Shown here piece after piece: positions 25,500 through 33,917 of a DNA stretch of 64,000 nucleotides. The notes under the pieces are model-generated. The model searched no databases. It had not been told where the DNA came from and saw only the letters and a list, made by a program, of their open reading frames with translations. The DNA lies in NCBI RefSeq assembly GCF_001428605.1, contig NZ_LMID01000011.1:696704-760703 (forward strand). The letters run 5' to 3'. The position numbers and the translations under genes are program-made. Source of the DNA: Sphingomonas sp. Root720 (GTDB lineage Bacteria > Pseudomonadota > Alphaproteobacteria > Sphingomonadales > Sphingomonadaceae). Positions within the stretch are counted from its first letter, which is position 1. Each line of letters starts with the position of its first letter.

Positions 25500-25550
25500 G
25501 CCGGGGTACCGCGCTTCGCGCCGTCCGAGGGGGGAGGGGGACGCAAAGCG

Positions 25551-25567
25551 TGCAAAGCCGCTTCGCA
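25551..25567. promoter_or_regulatory. LysR-type operator candidate, site D (before P450 2 operon)
   Basis: TGCAAAGCCGCTTCGCA followed by TATAAT, so the palindrome touches a good -10 hexamer (TATAAT at 25568-25573). It lies 86 nt before the P450 2 start. The core and TATAA match site B, which suggests the same regulator and the same promoter architecture. Confidence 0.6.
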
Positions 25568-25653
25568 TATAATCCACATGCGGGCGCGGCCGACGGGGAC
25601 TAGGTGTGGGATCACCGGCCGCCGGATCGAGGCGGCGCAGCGCAGAGGAGCCC

Positions 25654-26874
25654 ATGTCGCACCAACCCCATCAGGATTCACTGCTCGCGACCGTCGATGT
25701 CGATCCCTATCCCTTCTATGACGACCGCCGCGCGCAGGGCGTTGTGTGGGATCCGGAGATGCAGGGCTGGCTCGTCACCTCCTTCGAGCTGTGCAAGTTC
25801 GTCGAATCTCGCGAGGACCTGTTCCGGCATCCCTATGCCGATGCGGACGAGACGCTGACCTTCATCAAGGGCGGTCGTCGCAACATCACGATCCTGCAGG
25901 GCGAGGAGCATGGGCGGATGCACCGCTATCTCTTCAAGCTGTTCACGCCTGTCGCGGTGAAGAGCTACGCGGCCGACCATGTCCTGCCGATCCTCGACTA
26001 TCTGTTCGACCGGTTCGCTGAGCGCGGCTCGGCCGATCTGGCTTTCGAACTGGCGGACCAGTTGCCGCCGCGCGTGCTCGTCTCGCTCTTCGGCATGGAC
26101 TGGCGCGACGATGCGCTGGTCGATGCGATGCTGCGGCTACACGGCGTCGTCATGCACTGGATCGGCGGCACCAAGGACGCGGCCAGCACCGCCGCCGCCG
26201 AAGCCGCGGCATCGGAACTGAACGAACTTCTGCTGCCGGTGATCCGCGCGCGGCGCGAGCAGCCCGGCAACGATCTGATCAGCCGCCTCTGGGCGGAGGC
26301 GCCCGCGCTGTTCGACGACATCAGCGACCAGGACATGCTGTCGATCTGCCGCGAACTGTTCCTGGGCGGCAGCGACACCAGCGTCCATGCGATCGCCAAT
26401 GCCATCTATCTCCTGCTGACGGAGGACGGACTGAAGGCGCGGATCGCGGGGGGTGGCGACAAGGCGATGGCCGCCTTCGTCGAGGAGGTGATGCGCCTGT
26501 ATGGATCGGTCCAGCACCGTTTCCGTCTCGCCAACCAGGATATCGAGCTGGGTGGTGTGGCGATCGCCCGTAACGATCGGGTGATCGCGATCAACGCCGC
26601 CGCCAACCGCGATCCGGAACGGTTCGCCGATCCGGGGGCGCTCGATCTCGATCGGTCGGCGGTGCGCGACCATCTCGCCTTCAACGCCGGCCCGCGCGCC
26701 TGCGTCGGATCGTCGCTCGCCCGGTCCGAGATCCGCGAGGCGGTGGCGATGGTGCTGGATCGCCTGGCGAACGTTCGGCTCGATCCGACTAAGCCGGCGC
26801 CGCGGTTCGCGAGTTTCTACGTGCGGTCCTTCCGGCCGCTGCATGTTCTGTTCGACGCGCCCGGCGCGCGGTAA
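25654..26874 (+). CDS. Cytochrome P450 2
   Basis: 406 residues from ATG 25654, seven bases after AGAGGAG; the ORF upstream to 25606 is leader. The heme motif is FNAGPRACVG with Cys350, the K-helix ExxR is in EEVMRLYGS, and the I-helix has GGSDTS with Asp241, a normal oxygen-activation motif. It differs clearly from P450 1 in sequence and in that motif. No redox partner is adjacent. It heads the operon of an amidohydrolase and a cyclase-like hydrolase. It probably hydroxylates an intermediate of the same pathway, from its shared operator. Confidence 0.93.
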   Translation: MSHQPHQDSLLATVDVDPYPFYDDRRAQGVVWDPEMQGWLVTSFELCKFVESREDLFRHPYADADETLTFIKGGRRNITILQGEEHGRMHRYLFKLFTPVAVKSYAADHVLPILDYLFDRFAERGSADLAFELADQLPPRVLVSLFGMDWRDDALVDAMLRLHGVVMHWIGGTKDAASTAAAEAAASELNELLLPVIRARREQPGNDLISRLWAEAPALFDDISDQDMLSICRELFLGGSDTSVHAIANAIYLLLTEDGLKARIAGGGDKAMAAFVEEVMRLYGSVQHRFRLANQDIELGGVAIARNDRVIAINAAANRDPERFADPGALDLDRSAVRDHLAFNAGPRACVGSSLARSEIREAVAMVLDRLANVRLDPTKPAPRFASFYVRSFRPLHVLFDAPGAR

Positions 26875-26889
26875 TTCACGGAGACCAAG

Positions 26890-28581
26890 GTGCAGGATAT
26901 CATCTTCCGCAACGCGACTGTCGTCGACGGGCTGGGCAACGATCCGCAGCGGGGCGACGTGGCGGTGAAGGACGGCCGCATCACCGCGATCGGCCGGGAC
27001 ATCGCCGGCGATGCTGCCGAACAGGTCGATGCCGACGGCCTCTATCTCTGCCCGGGCTTCGTCGACGTCCACACCCATTACGACGCCCAGATCAGCTGGG
27101 ATGCGACGCTCTCGCCCTCGTCCACATTGGGCGTCTCGACCGTTGTGATGGGCAATTGCGGCTTCGGCATCGTGCCCTGTGCGCCGCCGCACAACGAGAC
27201 GATCATGAAGAATCTGTCGGTCGTCGAAGGGATGGACCTCGACTCACTCAGACAGGGAATACGCTGGGACTATACCGACTATCCGAGCTATCGGCGCTTC
27301 GTCGAGGCGCAGTCCCCCTATCTCAACATCGGTGTGCTGATCGGCCATTCGGCGGTGCGGCTCGACGCGATGAACGAGGCGGCGAGCGAACGGTGCCTGC
27401 CGACCGCCGAGGAACTGCACCGAATGCGCGAGACCGTGCGCGAGGCGATGCGCGCCGGCGCGATCGGTTTCGCCTCCTCCTTCTCGCCCAACCACAGCGG
27501 CTATGGAGGCGTGCCGATGCCGTCGACCATCGCCCAGGAAGAGGAACTGCGCTCGCTCGTGGACGTACTTCGCGAAGAGAATTGCGGCATCTTCCAGATC
27601 GCCGCGGGCGCCCGCGCCACGGTCGACTTCCTGGAGACGATCGCCGAACAGTCTGGGCGCCCGGTCTCGATGAGCGGCGGCATGACGCTGTACAGTGAAA
27701 GCCAGCCGGCCCGCGCGGTGGCAACGCTCGATCGCTGTCGCGAGGCGATGGACCGCGGCAATCCGGTCTATGGGCAGGTCTCCTGCCAGCCGCTGTCGAT
27801 GGATTTCACCCCGCGCGATCCCTATCCCTTCTATACCTATTCGGCGCTGAACGCGGTGCGCAACGTCAACGATCCGGCCGAGCTGCGCCGGGTCTACGCC
27901 GATCCCAGCTTCCGTGAGGCGTTCCGCGACGGGCTGCGCAATCCCGATCCCGCCGCCGCCTTCTCGGGCAATTGGGCGCGGGTGCTGGTCAGCGTGCCGG
28001 CGACCGATCGCAATGCGGGGCTTCGCGGCCGGTCGGTTGCCGAGATCGCGGCCGAGCGGAGCGTCGATCCGATCGACGCTTTCTTCGATCTGGCACTGGA
28101 TGAGGATCTCGACACCACCTTCGTCGGCCTGCTCTACAACGCCGTCGACGAAGGCGTCCGCCCGCTGCTCGCTCATGAGGCGAGCATCATCGCCCTGTCC
28201 GATGCCGGCGCGCATCTCGGTTTCCTGTGCGACGCGGGCTACGGTCTCTACATGCTAGGCCATTGGGTACGTCAGCGTGGCGATTTCGAATGGGCCGACG
28301 CGGTCCGTCGCCTCACCAGCCTGCCGGCCGACCGCTATGGCATCCGCGATCGGGGCCGGGTCGCCGTAGGGGCCCATGCCGACCTGCTGCTGCTCGATCC
28401 CAAGACAGTCGGGGTGAGCGGGCTCGTCCAGCGTACCGACATGCCGGGCGGTTCAAGCCGCATGGTGCGCGAGCCTTATGGCGTGCATGGCCTGTGGGTG
28501 AACGGCGTACGGGTGGCCGACGGCGACAAGGCGTTGGCGCTCGGTCGCGGGCCGGGCCGCGTGCTCGACCGGTTCAACTGA
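26890..28581 (+). CDS. Amidohydrolase family protein (N-acyl-D-amino-acid deacylase / D-aminoacylase-like)
   Basis: 563 residues from GTG 26890. The metal-binding HTHYDAQ motif appears near residue 63, with a VVMGNCGFGIVPC loop and a C-terminal SDAGAHLGFLCDAGY aspartate motif, all typical of the D-aminoacylase/urease-like subgroup (amidohydrolase 3). The HAD-LLLDP tail is the beta-sandwich closing strand. Members hydrolyse amides, carbamates or cyclic esters, and many in sphingomonads sit in xenobiotic operons with unknown substrates. It lies between P450 2 and the cyclase gene with 15-nt gaps, so it acts in the same pathway. A lactone or amide hydrolysis step is plausible. Confidence 0.85.
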   Translation: MQDIIFRNATVVDGLGNDPQRGDVAVKDGRITAIGRDIAGDAAEQVDADGLYLCPGFVDVHTHYDAQISWDATLSPSSTLGVSTVVMGNCGFGIVPCAPPHNETIMKNLSVVEGMDLDSLRQGIRWDYTDYPSYRRFVEAQSPYLNIGVLIGHSAVRLDAMNEAASERCLPTAEELHRMRETVREAMRAGAIGFASSFSPNHSGYGGVPMPSTIAQEEELRSLVDVLREENCGIFQIAAGARATVDFLETIAEQSGRPVSMSGGMTLYSESQPARAVATLDRCREAMDRGNPVYGQVSCQPLSMDFTPRDPYPFYTYSALNAVRNVNDPAELRRVYADPSFREAFRDGLRNPDPAAAFSGNWARVLVSVPATDRNAGLRGRSVAEIAAERSVDPIDAFFDLALDEDLDTTFVGLLYNAVDEGVRPLLAHEASIIALSDAGAHLGFLCDAGYGLYMLGHWVRQRGDFEWADAVRRLTSLPADRYGIRDRGRVAVGAHADLLLLDPKTVGVSGLVQRTDMPGGSSRMVREPYGVHGLWVNGVRVADGDKALALGRGPGRVLDRFN

Positions 28582-28595
28582 GCGGAGGACGGCCG

Positions 28596-29603
28596 ATGAA
28601 CGAAGCGGATTTACCCGATTATGCCGGCCTGATGGCGCGTAGCGATGCGCCGGCCGGCTCCTCCTGGGGCCTATTCGGCGCGGATGACGAACTGGGCACG
28701 ATCAATTTCCAGACGCCCGAGCGGATCAAGGCCGCCGCCGCCTGCATCCGGCGCGGCGCGTTGTTCAATCTCGATTGCCCGCTCGACGCCTTCGATCCGC
28801 CGACCTCGCACCAGCGCAGCACCTGCAGCCACACCATCTTCGGGAACAATCCGCACCACCGCGACGATTTTCTCGACGGCTTCTACCTGCAGGCGGGCAC
28901 CCAGATCGACTCGCTGCGGCATATGCGCCACCCGATCCACGGCTTCTATAACGGCGCGCCGGATGGGGCGATCGAGGTCGGCAGCGCACGCAACGGCGTC
29001 GGTCGCTGGGCCGAGCATGGTATCGCCGGCCGCGGGGTGCTGATCGATCTGGACCGGCATTACAGGCGTCTCGGCACGCCGCTCGACCAGCGTTCGAACC
29101 AGCCGATACCCGTTTCGACGCTGGACGATGCGGCGAAGGCGCAGGGGGTGGAAATCCGGCCCGGCGACATCGTCATGCTGCGCACCGGCTGGCTCGACCA
29201 TTATTTCCACGGCATCGACGACGAAGAACGTCGCAATTTCTACAAGGGGCTATGTTCTCCCGGGCTTCTTCAGTCGCGCGAAACGCTGGCCTGGCTGTGG
29301 GACAAACGGGTGTCGGTGATCGCGGCCGACAATCCCGGCGTCGAGGCGATCCCGCCCGATCCGTCATCGCCCTTTGCCGAAGAGCTGAAGGGCGTGCCGG
29401 GCGTGTCGGGCGATATGCAGCCCCGGCTGATGCATCCCAATCTGATCGCGATGCTGGGTCTGGTTCTGGGCGAGCTATGGAATCTCGAGGCGCTGGCCGA
29501 GGATTGCGCACGCGACGGCGTGTGGGAATGTTTCCTGACGATCAAGCCACTCAATCTGCGCGGGGGCGTGGGCTCCCCGGCCAACGCCACCGCGATCAAA
29601 TAG
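28596..29603 (+). CDS. Cyclase family protein (kynurenine formamidase-like hydrolase)
   Basis: 335 residues from ATG 28596, seven bases after GCGGAGGA; an in-frame extension to 28227 is antisense-like shadow. Pfam cyclase-family features are SSWGLFGADDELGTINF, the metal-binding segment QAGTQIDSLRH, GVLIDL, DIVMLRTGW and DNPGVE. The family includes kynurenine formamidase and other metal-dependent hydrolases that open cyclic or formyl compounds. Position at the end of the P450 2-amidohydrolase operon suggests a ring-opening or deformylation step. The next gene is convergent, with no obvious terminator in the 18-nt gap. Confidence 0.85.
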   Translation: MNEADLPDYAGLMARSDAPAGSSWGLFGADDELGTINFQTPERIKAAAACIRRGALFNLDCPLDAFDPPTSHQRSTCSHTIFGNNPHHRDDFLDGFYLQAGTQIDSLRHMRHPIHGFYNGAPDGAIEVGSARNGVGRWAEHGIAGRGVLIDLDRHYRRLGTPLDQRSNQPIPVSTLDDAAKAQGVEIRPGDIVMLRTGWLDHYFHGIDDEERRNFYKGLCSPGLLQSRETLAWLWDKRVSVIAADNPGVEAIPPDPSSPFAEELKGVPGVSGDMQPRLMHPNLIAMLGLVLGELWNLEALAEDCARDGVWECFLTIKPLNLRGGVGSPANATAIK

Positions 29604-29621
29604 GGCGCGATCATGTAGGGA

Positions 29622-30113
29622 TCAGGCCGCGCTTTTGCGCAGCGCATGATTGTCGGGATCGATCTCGATCTCCGAGCGAGCCAGCCAGTTGGTGACATGG
29701 TGGCGGTGGCGGATCTTCCAGTCGCCATCGGCACCGCGCACCCACTGGTCGTGATAATAATTGCAGCGCGTATGCAGGCTGTCGTCCTCGGCGATGTTCA
29801 ACGCGAGCAGATAGGTGGTGCTCTTCGCGCTGTCGCCGTCGAGCGTGATGTCCATGTTGCCGATGAAGTGGGATCGCGCGAGCAGCTTTTGCACCTGACA
29901 GGCGGGAGCGAATTGATAGGCCTTGAAATAGTTGACCAGCGCCTCGATCCCATCGATCTCGTTATAATTGTAGGTCGCGCGGACATCGTCGGTGAAACAG
30001 TCGCGCAGCTTCTCGACGTCCCAGGCATCGATGATCCGCGAATAGTCGTGCAGCTTGGTGCGGATCGTCTCGCGATCCAGCAATGAGCGGACCTGTCGTT
30101 CGAGGTCGATCAT
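29622..30113 (-). CDS. SnoaL/NTF2-like protein
   Basis: 163 residues of the nuclear transport factor 2 fold: LLDRETIRTKLHDYSRIIDAWD, then LRDCFTDDVRATYNY, and DQWVRGADGDWKIRHRHH. This is the usual SnoaL-like_4 pattern with a conical beta-sheet pocket. Such small proteins include steroid isomerases, dehydratases and polyketide cyclases, and often accompany FAH and SDR genes in sphingomonad catabolic operons. It starts one base after the FAH stop and is the last gene of a minus-strand operon of five. A dehydratase or isomerase role is a guess. Confidence 0.82.
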   Translation of the reverse strand: MIDLERQVRSLLDRETIRTKLHDYSRIIDAWDVEKLRDCFTDDVRATYNYNEIDGIEALVNYFKAYQFAPACQVQKLLARSHFIGNMDITLDGDSAKSTTYLLALNIAEDDSLHTRCNYYHDQWVRGADGDWKIRHRHHVTNWLARSEIEIDPDNHALRKSAA

Positions 30114-30114
30114 T

Positions 30115-31125
30115 TCACTCTCCCTTGGTTCCGACCGGCCGGTCGCCGGCGAAGGTCAGTTGCTGGTCGATCGCGCCGAAGATCGAGCTGCCGTCTTCGT
30201 CGTGGCATTCGATGCGGATGCGATCGCCGAATTTGAGGAAGGGCGTCCGCGCGCCGCCCTGTTCGAGAATCTCGATCGCACGCTTCTCCATCAGGCAGGC
30301 CGAGCCGGCGGCTTGATCACGATTGGCGACGGTACCCGCGCCGATGATCGATCCCGCCTCTATGTCGCGGGTGCGGGCGAGGTGGGCGATCAATTGCGGA
30401 AAGCGGAACAGCGCGTCGAGATCGCCGCGCGGGCTGCCGATGCGTTCGCCCCGGACGCTGACCTCCACCGGCCGCGCCAGCATGTGATCGCGCCAGGCGG
30501 CACCGAGCGTCTTCGGCGATACGGCCGCCGGCGAATAGGCGTTGGCCGGTTTCGAAATCAGCACGCCCAGGCCCTTGGCCATTTCCGGAATCTGCAGGCG
30601 GCGCAGCGAGAAGTCATTGACCAGCAGCACAAGCTTGATGTGTCCGGCGGCCTGCTCGGGCGTCACCCCCATCGGGACGTCGTCGGTGATGACGCAGATG
30701 CCGGCTTCGAGATCGGCGTCCCAGTCATCGTCGAAACACCAAAGCGGCGAATGCGGCGGCACGAAGCTGTCCGAGCCGCCCTGATACATGCCGATCTCTT
30801 CATAAAGCTGGGCCGGCAATTCGCGGTTTGTTGACTTGCGGCAGCGTTCGAGGTGGATAATCCACACGCTCGCCTCGCACCAGAGATAGGCGCGGGGCAG
30901 GGGGGAATGGGCCTCGGCTTCATCGAAGGCGAAGCTGTCGGGGTGCCCGCCCTCGTTGAGCCGGTCATAGACGGCGTCGAGCAGCGGTTCGCAACGATCC
31001 CAATCCTCGATCGCCGCCTGCAGGGTCGGTGCGATGCCCGGCACCTCGACCGCCCGGCCGAGATCATGGCTTACCACGACCAGCGTGCCGTCGCGACCTC
31101 CCCGGACGAGCGATGCGAGTTTCAT
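30115..31125 (-). CDS. FAH family hydrolase 2
   Basis: 336 residues. It reads as the FAH fold of the bacterial fumarylacetoacetase type: SFVPPHSPLWCFDDDWDADLEAGICVIT holds the acidic metal ligands (E and D pattern), LLVNDFSLRRL, SPKTLGAAWRD, and GSIIGAGTVANRD. The quoted segments are landmarks at roughly residues 120-250. It differs from the FAH protein at 12027. The enzyme likely cleaves a diketo acid to two carboxylic acids. It is in an operon with a bicupin protein, SDR and BKACE, in keeping with a ring-fission or beta-keto acid pathway. Its ATG 31125 follows a GGGAGCCTCC stretch. Confidence 0.85.
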   Translation of the reverse strand: MKLASLVRGGRDGTLVVVSHDLGRAVEVPGIAPTLQAAIEDWDRCEPLLDAVYDRLNEGGHPDSFAFDEAEAHSPLPRAYLWCEASVWIIHLERCRKSTNRELPAQLYEEIGMYQGGSDSFVPPHSPLWCFDDDWDADLEAGICVITDDVPMGVTPEQAAGHIKLVLLVNDFSLRRLQIPEMAKGLGVLISKPANAYSPAAVSPKTLGAAWRDHMLARPVEVSVRGERIGSPRGDLDALFRFPQLIAHLARTRDIEAGSIIGAGTVANRDQAAGSACLMEKRAIEILEQGGARTPFLKFGDRIRIECHDEDGSSIFGAIDQQLTFAGDRPVGTKGE

Positions 31126-31137
31126 CGGAGGCTCCCC

Positions 31138-31917
31138 TCAGTCCGCGACGGTGTCGACGGTGTCGTAGTCGGCGGGGATGCACATTTCGAGGACCAGATA
31201 GTCCCGCGAGAAGGCCGGTACGTCATGTTTCATCCGCGCGCCCAGGCACATGGCGTCTCCGGTCAGCATGCGTACCGACGGCCGGTTCTGCACCGCGAGA
31301 TCCGCCCAGCCGCGCAGCACGTAGAAAAGCTGGCCCATGCTGTGCGAGTGCCAGCCGGTCCCACCGCTTTCCGACGGCTCGGTCGCGCGGACGATGTGGA
31401 TGTGAATGCGGCGCTGGGTGGCGTCGGCGACGCCGAGGTCTCGATATTTGAAGAATTTCCGAGGGCCGTCGCCGGAGATGTAGACGTCCTCGTCCTCGAT
31501 GCTAAAGGTCCACTCGCCGTTGCCGCCTCTGCCGAAGGCTTCGTCGGCACCGCTCGCGCCCTGCATCAGGATGATCTCGGCGTCTTGCGACAGGCCCAGC
31601 GTGACGGATCCACCGGTGCCGTAGCGCGTCGCGGCGTCGAGCTGGTTCAGCTGGGCGACGCCGCCGTCATGGGCGAGGGTTACCCGGCCGGCGAGCACAA
31701 ACAGGAAGACGAAGGGGGCGTCGGCGGAGATCAGGCTGTCCGATTGGGTCACCACGCCGGCCGCGCGCAGATGCTGGCCCAGCAGCACCTGATGGCTCGC
31801 CTGGTCGAGGCTCAGGTCGCGCTCGACCAGGCCGCTTGCCGTGTCGGTTCGCCACAATGCGGGGGCGATCGGCGAATAGCCGAAATCCTGCACGATGGTG
31901 GGGAAGGCCTCGGGCAT
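31138..31917 (-). CDS. Bicupin protein
   Basis: 259 residues from ATG 31917, which has GAGGAGAG eight bases upstream; an ATG at 31932 would place that Shine-Dalgarno inside the gene and is less likely. Two cupin domains are visible. The second has a clear metal motif, GWHSHSMGQLFYVLRG, with two His and Gln in place of Glu, and the first (FVFLFVLAGRV) lacks histidines. Monometallic bicupins include ring-cleaving dioxygenases and isomerases, but no specific match is recognised. It lies between FAH 2 and SDR 2 genes in one operon. It could be a dioxygenase or a small-molecule-binding isomerase. Confidence 0.75.
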   Translation of the reverse strand: MPEAFPTIVQDFGYSPIAPALWRTDTASGLVERDLSLDQASHQVLLGQHLRAAGVVTQSDSLISADAPFVFLFVLAGRVTLAHDGGVAQLNQLDAATRYGTGGSVTLGLSQDAEIILMQGASGADEAFGRGGNGEWTFSIEDEDVYISGDGPRKFFKYRDLGVADATQRRIHIHIVRATEPSESGGTGWHSHSMGQLFYVLRGWADLAVQNRPSVRMLTGDAMCLGARMKHDVPAFSRDYLVLEMCIPADYDTVDTVAD

Positions 31918-31941
31918 CCAATCTCTCCTCATTCTATGATG

Positions 31942-32763
31942 TCAGCGCTCGCCGCCGGGTACGGAGGCGCCGCGCAATGTGGGCATCAGGCCGGTCGCGA
32001 CGCCGCCGTCGACGGCGATGTCGACGCCGGTGACGTAGGCAGCCTCGGGGCTGGCCAGGAAGGCGATCACCCGCGCGACGTCCTCGGGCGAACCGATGCG
32101 CCGCAGCGGGATGTGGCGCGCGCGTTCGGCGCGTTTGGCGGGGTCGGAATAGACGGCGTCGCTCATGCCGGTGTGGATCATGCCCGGCGACACGCAGTTG
32201 CAGCGTATCCCGTCTGGTCCCCATTCATAGGCGGCTTGGCGGATCAGCATCAGCAGCGCGGCCTTGCTTGCACTATAGGCGCCGTGCGGCGGGGTGGGTT
32301 GGGTCGCCGACAGCGAAGCGGTGGCGACGATGCAGCCTTGCGCGGCTTTCAGCATCGGATGGCAATGGCGGGCGATCAGCCAGGCCGCGCGTGCATTCAC
32401 CGCGAAGGTGCGGTCCCACATATCGGTTTCGAGCAACTCGAGCGGTGCATTGGCCAGCATCCCGGCGTTGTTTACCAGCACGTCGAGCCGGCCATCGAAA
32501 TGGCGGTCGGCCGCTTCGGCGATCGCTCGGGCGCTATCGGCCTCGGCCAAATCGGCGATCAGGGTGACGCTTGCACCCGCATTCTCGCCGAGCGCCTCGA
32601 TCGTGCCCGACAGTCCATCCTCGATCCGATCGACGAGCAGGAGCCGGGGACGTTCGCCGCGGACCCGCGCCGAAGCGGCGAGCGCTACCGCGGCAGCACG
32701 ACCGATCCCGCTGCCGGCACCGGTCACCAAGATGGTGCGGTTTGGCCGATCAGAAACCGACAT
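31942..32763 (-). CDS. Short-chain dehydrogenase/reductase (SDR) 2
   Basis: 273 residues from ATG 32763, just after AAAGGAGGGG. Classical SDR motifs are TGAGSGIG (14-21), NNAGM, and YSASK with the catalytic Tyr and Lys, followed by CVSPGMIHT. It overlaps the BKACE stop by 14 nt, so the two genes are translationally coupled. It probably interconverts an alcohol and the keto group needed by the beta-keto acid cleavage enzyme. An open extension to 32868 is the shadow of the BKACE gene. Confidence 0.9.
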   Translation of the reverse strand: MSVSDRPNRTILVTGAGSGIGRAAAVALAASARVRGERPRLLLVDRIEDGLSGTIEALGENAGASVTLIADLAEADSARAIAEAADRHFDGRLDVLVNNAGMLANAPLELLETDMWDRTFAVNARAAWLIARHCHPMLKAAQGCIVATASLSATQPTPPHGAYSASKAALLMLIRQAAYEWGPDGIRCNCVSPGMIHTGMSDAVYSDPAKRAERARHIPLRRIGSPEDVARVIAFLASPEAAYVTGVDIAVDGGVATGLMPTLRGASVPGGER

Positions 32764-33685
32764 TGTCCCCTCCTTTGGTTGCGAGCATCGTGCGGGCTTC
32801 GTCGGCCGTCGCGATCGGGATACTGAGCGCCTCGAGGATGCCGCGGATCTTGCGGACCTGATCGGCATTGGAATGGGCGAGCTCGCCCTTCGCGATATAG
32901 AGGCTGTCCTCCATCCCCACGCGCACGGACCCGCCGAGGATCGCGCTGAGCGTGACGAAGGGAAGCTGGTGCCGTCCGGCCGCCAGCACCGAGAAGAGAT
33001 ATTGATCGCCGAACAGCCGGTCGGCCGTCGCCTTCATCACCATCACGTTGTTCGGATCGGCGCCCATCCCGCCGGTGATCCCGAACACGCACTGCACGAA
33101 AAAGGGCGGCTCGATCAGTTTGCGGTCGACGAAATAGGCGAGGTTGTAGAGATGGCCGAGATCATAGCATTCGAATTCGAACCGCGTGCCTTGAGCGCCG
33201 AGTTCGGAGATGCCGCGCTCGATCTGCGCGAAGGTGTTCGACAGTATGAAATCGCGCGTGCCTTCGAGATAGGGCTTCTCCCAACCATGCTGGAAGCTTT
33301 CCACCCGGCTCGCGGCATCGGCGATGTTGAAGTTGATCGACCCCATGTTCATCGACGCGATCTCGGGCTTGGCCCATTTTGCCGCTGCCAGCCGCTCGTC
33401 GAGCGTCATGCCGAGTCCGCCACCGGTGGTGATGTTGATGATCGCGTCGCTCTGCTGCTTGATGCGCGGCAAGAACTGCCGGAACAGCGCCGGTGACTGG
33501 TCGGGTCGGCCCGTTTCGGGGTCGCGTGCGTGCAGATGGAGCATCGCCGCCCCGGCCTCGGCGGCGGCGACCGCCTCCGCCGCGATCTGGTCGGGCGTGA
33601 TTGGGAGATACGGCGACATGGACGGGGTATGGATCGAGCCCGTTACCGCGCAGGTAATGATCGCCTTGTGTTCCGCCTTCGCCAT
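32750..33685 (-). CDS. Beta-keto acid cleavage enzyme (BKACE, DUF849 family)
   Basis: 311 residues from ATG 33685 (MAKAEHKAIITCAVTGS). Family signatures are the zinc-binding LHLHARD, INITTGGG, SMNMGSINF, and GGSVRVGMEDSLYI. BKACE enzymes take a beta-keto acid plus acetyl-CoA to acetoacetate and an acyl-CoA; the founding member acts on 3-keto-5-aminohexanoate. Substrate range is wide, so the actual acid is open. It is the first gene of the minus-strand operon BKACE-SDR2-bicupin-FAH2-NTF2 and is divergent from the hydrolase/MFS operon, with a LysR-type palindrome at 33765 in the gap. Confidence 0.9.
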   Translation of the reverse strand: MAKAEHKAIITCAVTGSIHTPSMSPYLPITPDQIAAEAVAAAEAGAAMLHLHARDPETGRPDQSPALFRQFLPRIKQQSDAIINITTGGGLGMTLDERLAAAKWAKPEIASMNMGSINFNIADAASRVESFQHGWEKPYLEGTRDFILSNTFAQIERGISELGAQGTRFEFECYDLGHLYNLAYFVDRKLIEPPFFVQCVFGITGGMGADPNNVMVMKATADRLFGDQYLFSVLAAGRHQLPFVTLSAILGGSVRVGMEDSLYIAKGELAHSNADQVRKIRGILEALSIPIATADEARTMLATKGGDNVGF

Positions 33686-33764
33686 CCGTCTGCATTCCCT
33701 GTCAATCTGCCATTCGGTGGCGTCGTGATGCGGGGCGGCCTTTCCGACCGCCATAGTTCATTTT

Positions 33765-33781
33765 CGCAAACATGTTTTGTA
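33765..33781. promoter_or_regulatory. LysR-type operator candidate, site E (BKACE / hydrolase divergent promoter)
   Basis: CGCAAACATGTTTTGTA, a degenerate member of the TGCRAA-N5-TTSGCA set, in the 232-base gap between divergent operons. Its centre AAACATGTTT is itself palindromic. It is the weakest of the six sites. Confidence 0.4.
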
Positions 33782-33845
33782 GTCGCCGACGAGCCGCTGG
33801 GCAGTCGGTTGTCTTGCGATGTGCTTTTGCAGAAATGCACCTTTG

Positions 33846-33862
33846 GCCGCGTGTCACGCGGC
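33846..33862. promoter_or_regulatory. Perfect palindrome GCCGCGTG-T-CACGCGGC
   Basis: An 8-bp inverted repeat around one T, 56 nt before the alpha/beta hydrolase start and inside the divergent gap. A second, weaker repeat GTGC-N12-GCAC lies at 33821-33840. No T-run follows, so it is more likely an operator than a terminator. Confidence 0.4.
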
Positions 33863-33917
33863 TCCTAGGATTTTTCGGAAGAGGCGGCATTCCGGCCGCC
33901 AGCCGAGAGGGCGCCAG

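Noticed and set aside
30853-32826. A 657-residue plus-strand frame over the FAH 2, bicupin and SDR 2 genes
   Set aside because: It crosses three real genes and their gaps in antisense, with no motif of its own.
9605-33836. A shared 12-mer TTTTGCAGAAAT at 33825 (+) and 9605 (minus strand)
   Set aside because: Random 12-mer repeats are expected in tens of pairs over 64 kb, and the flanks do not match.
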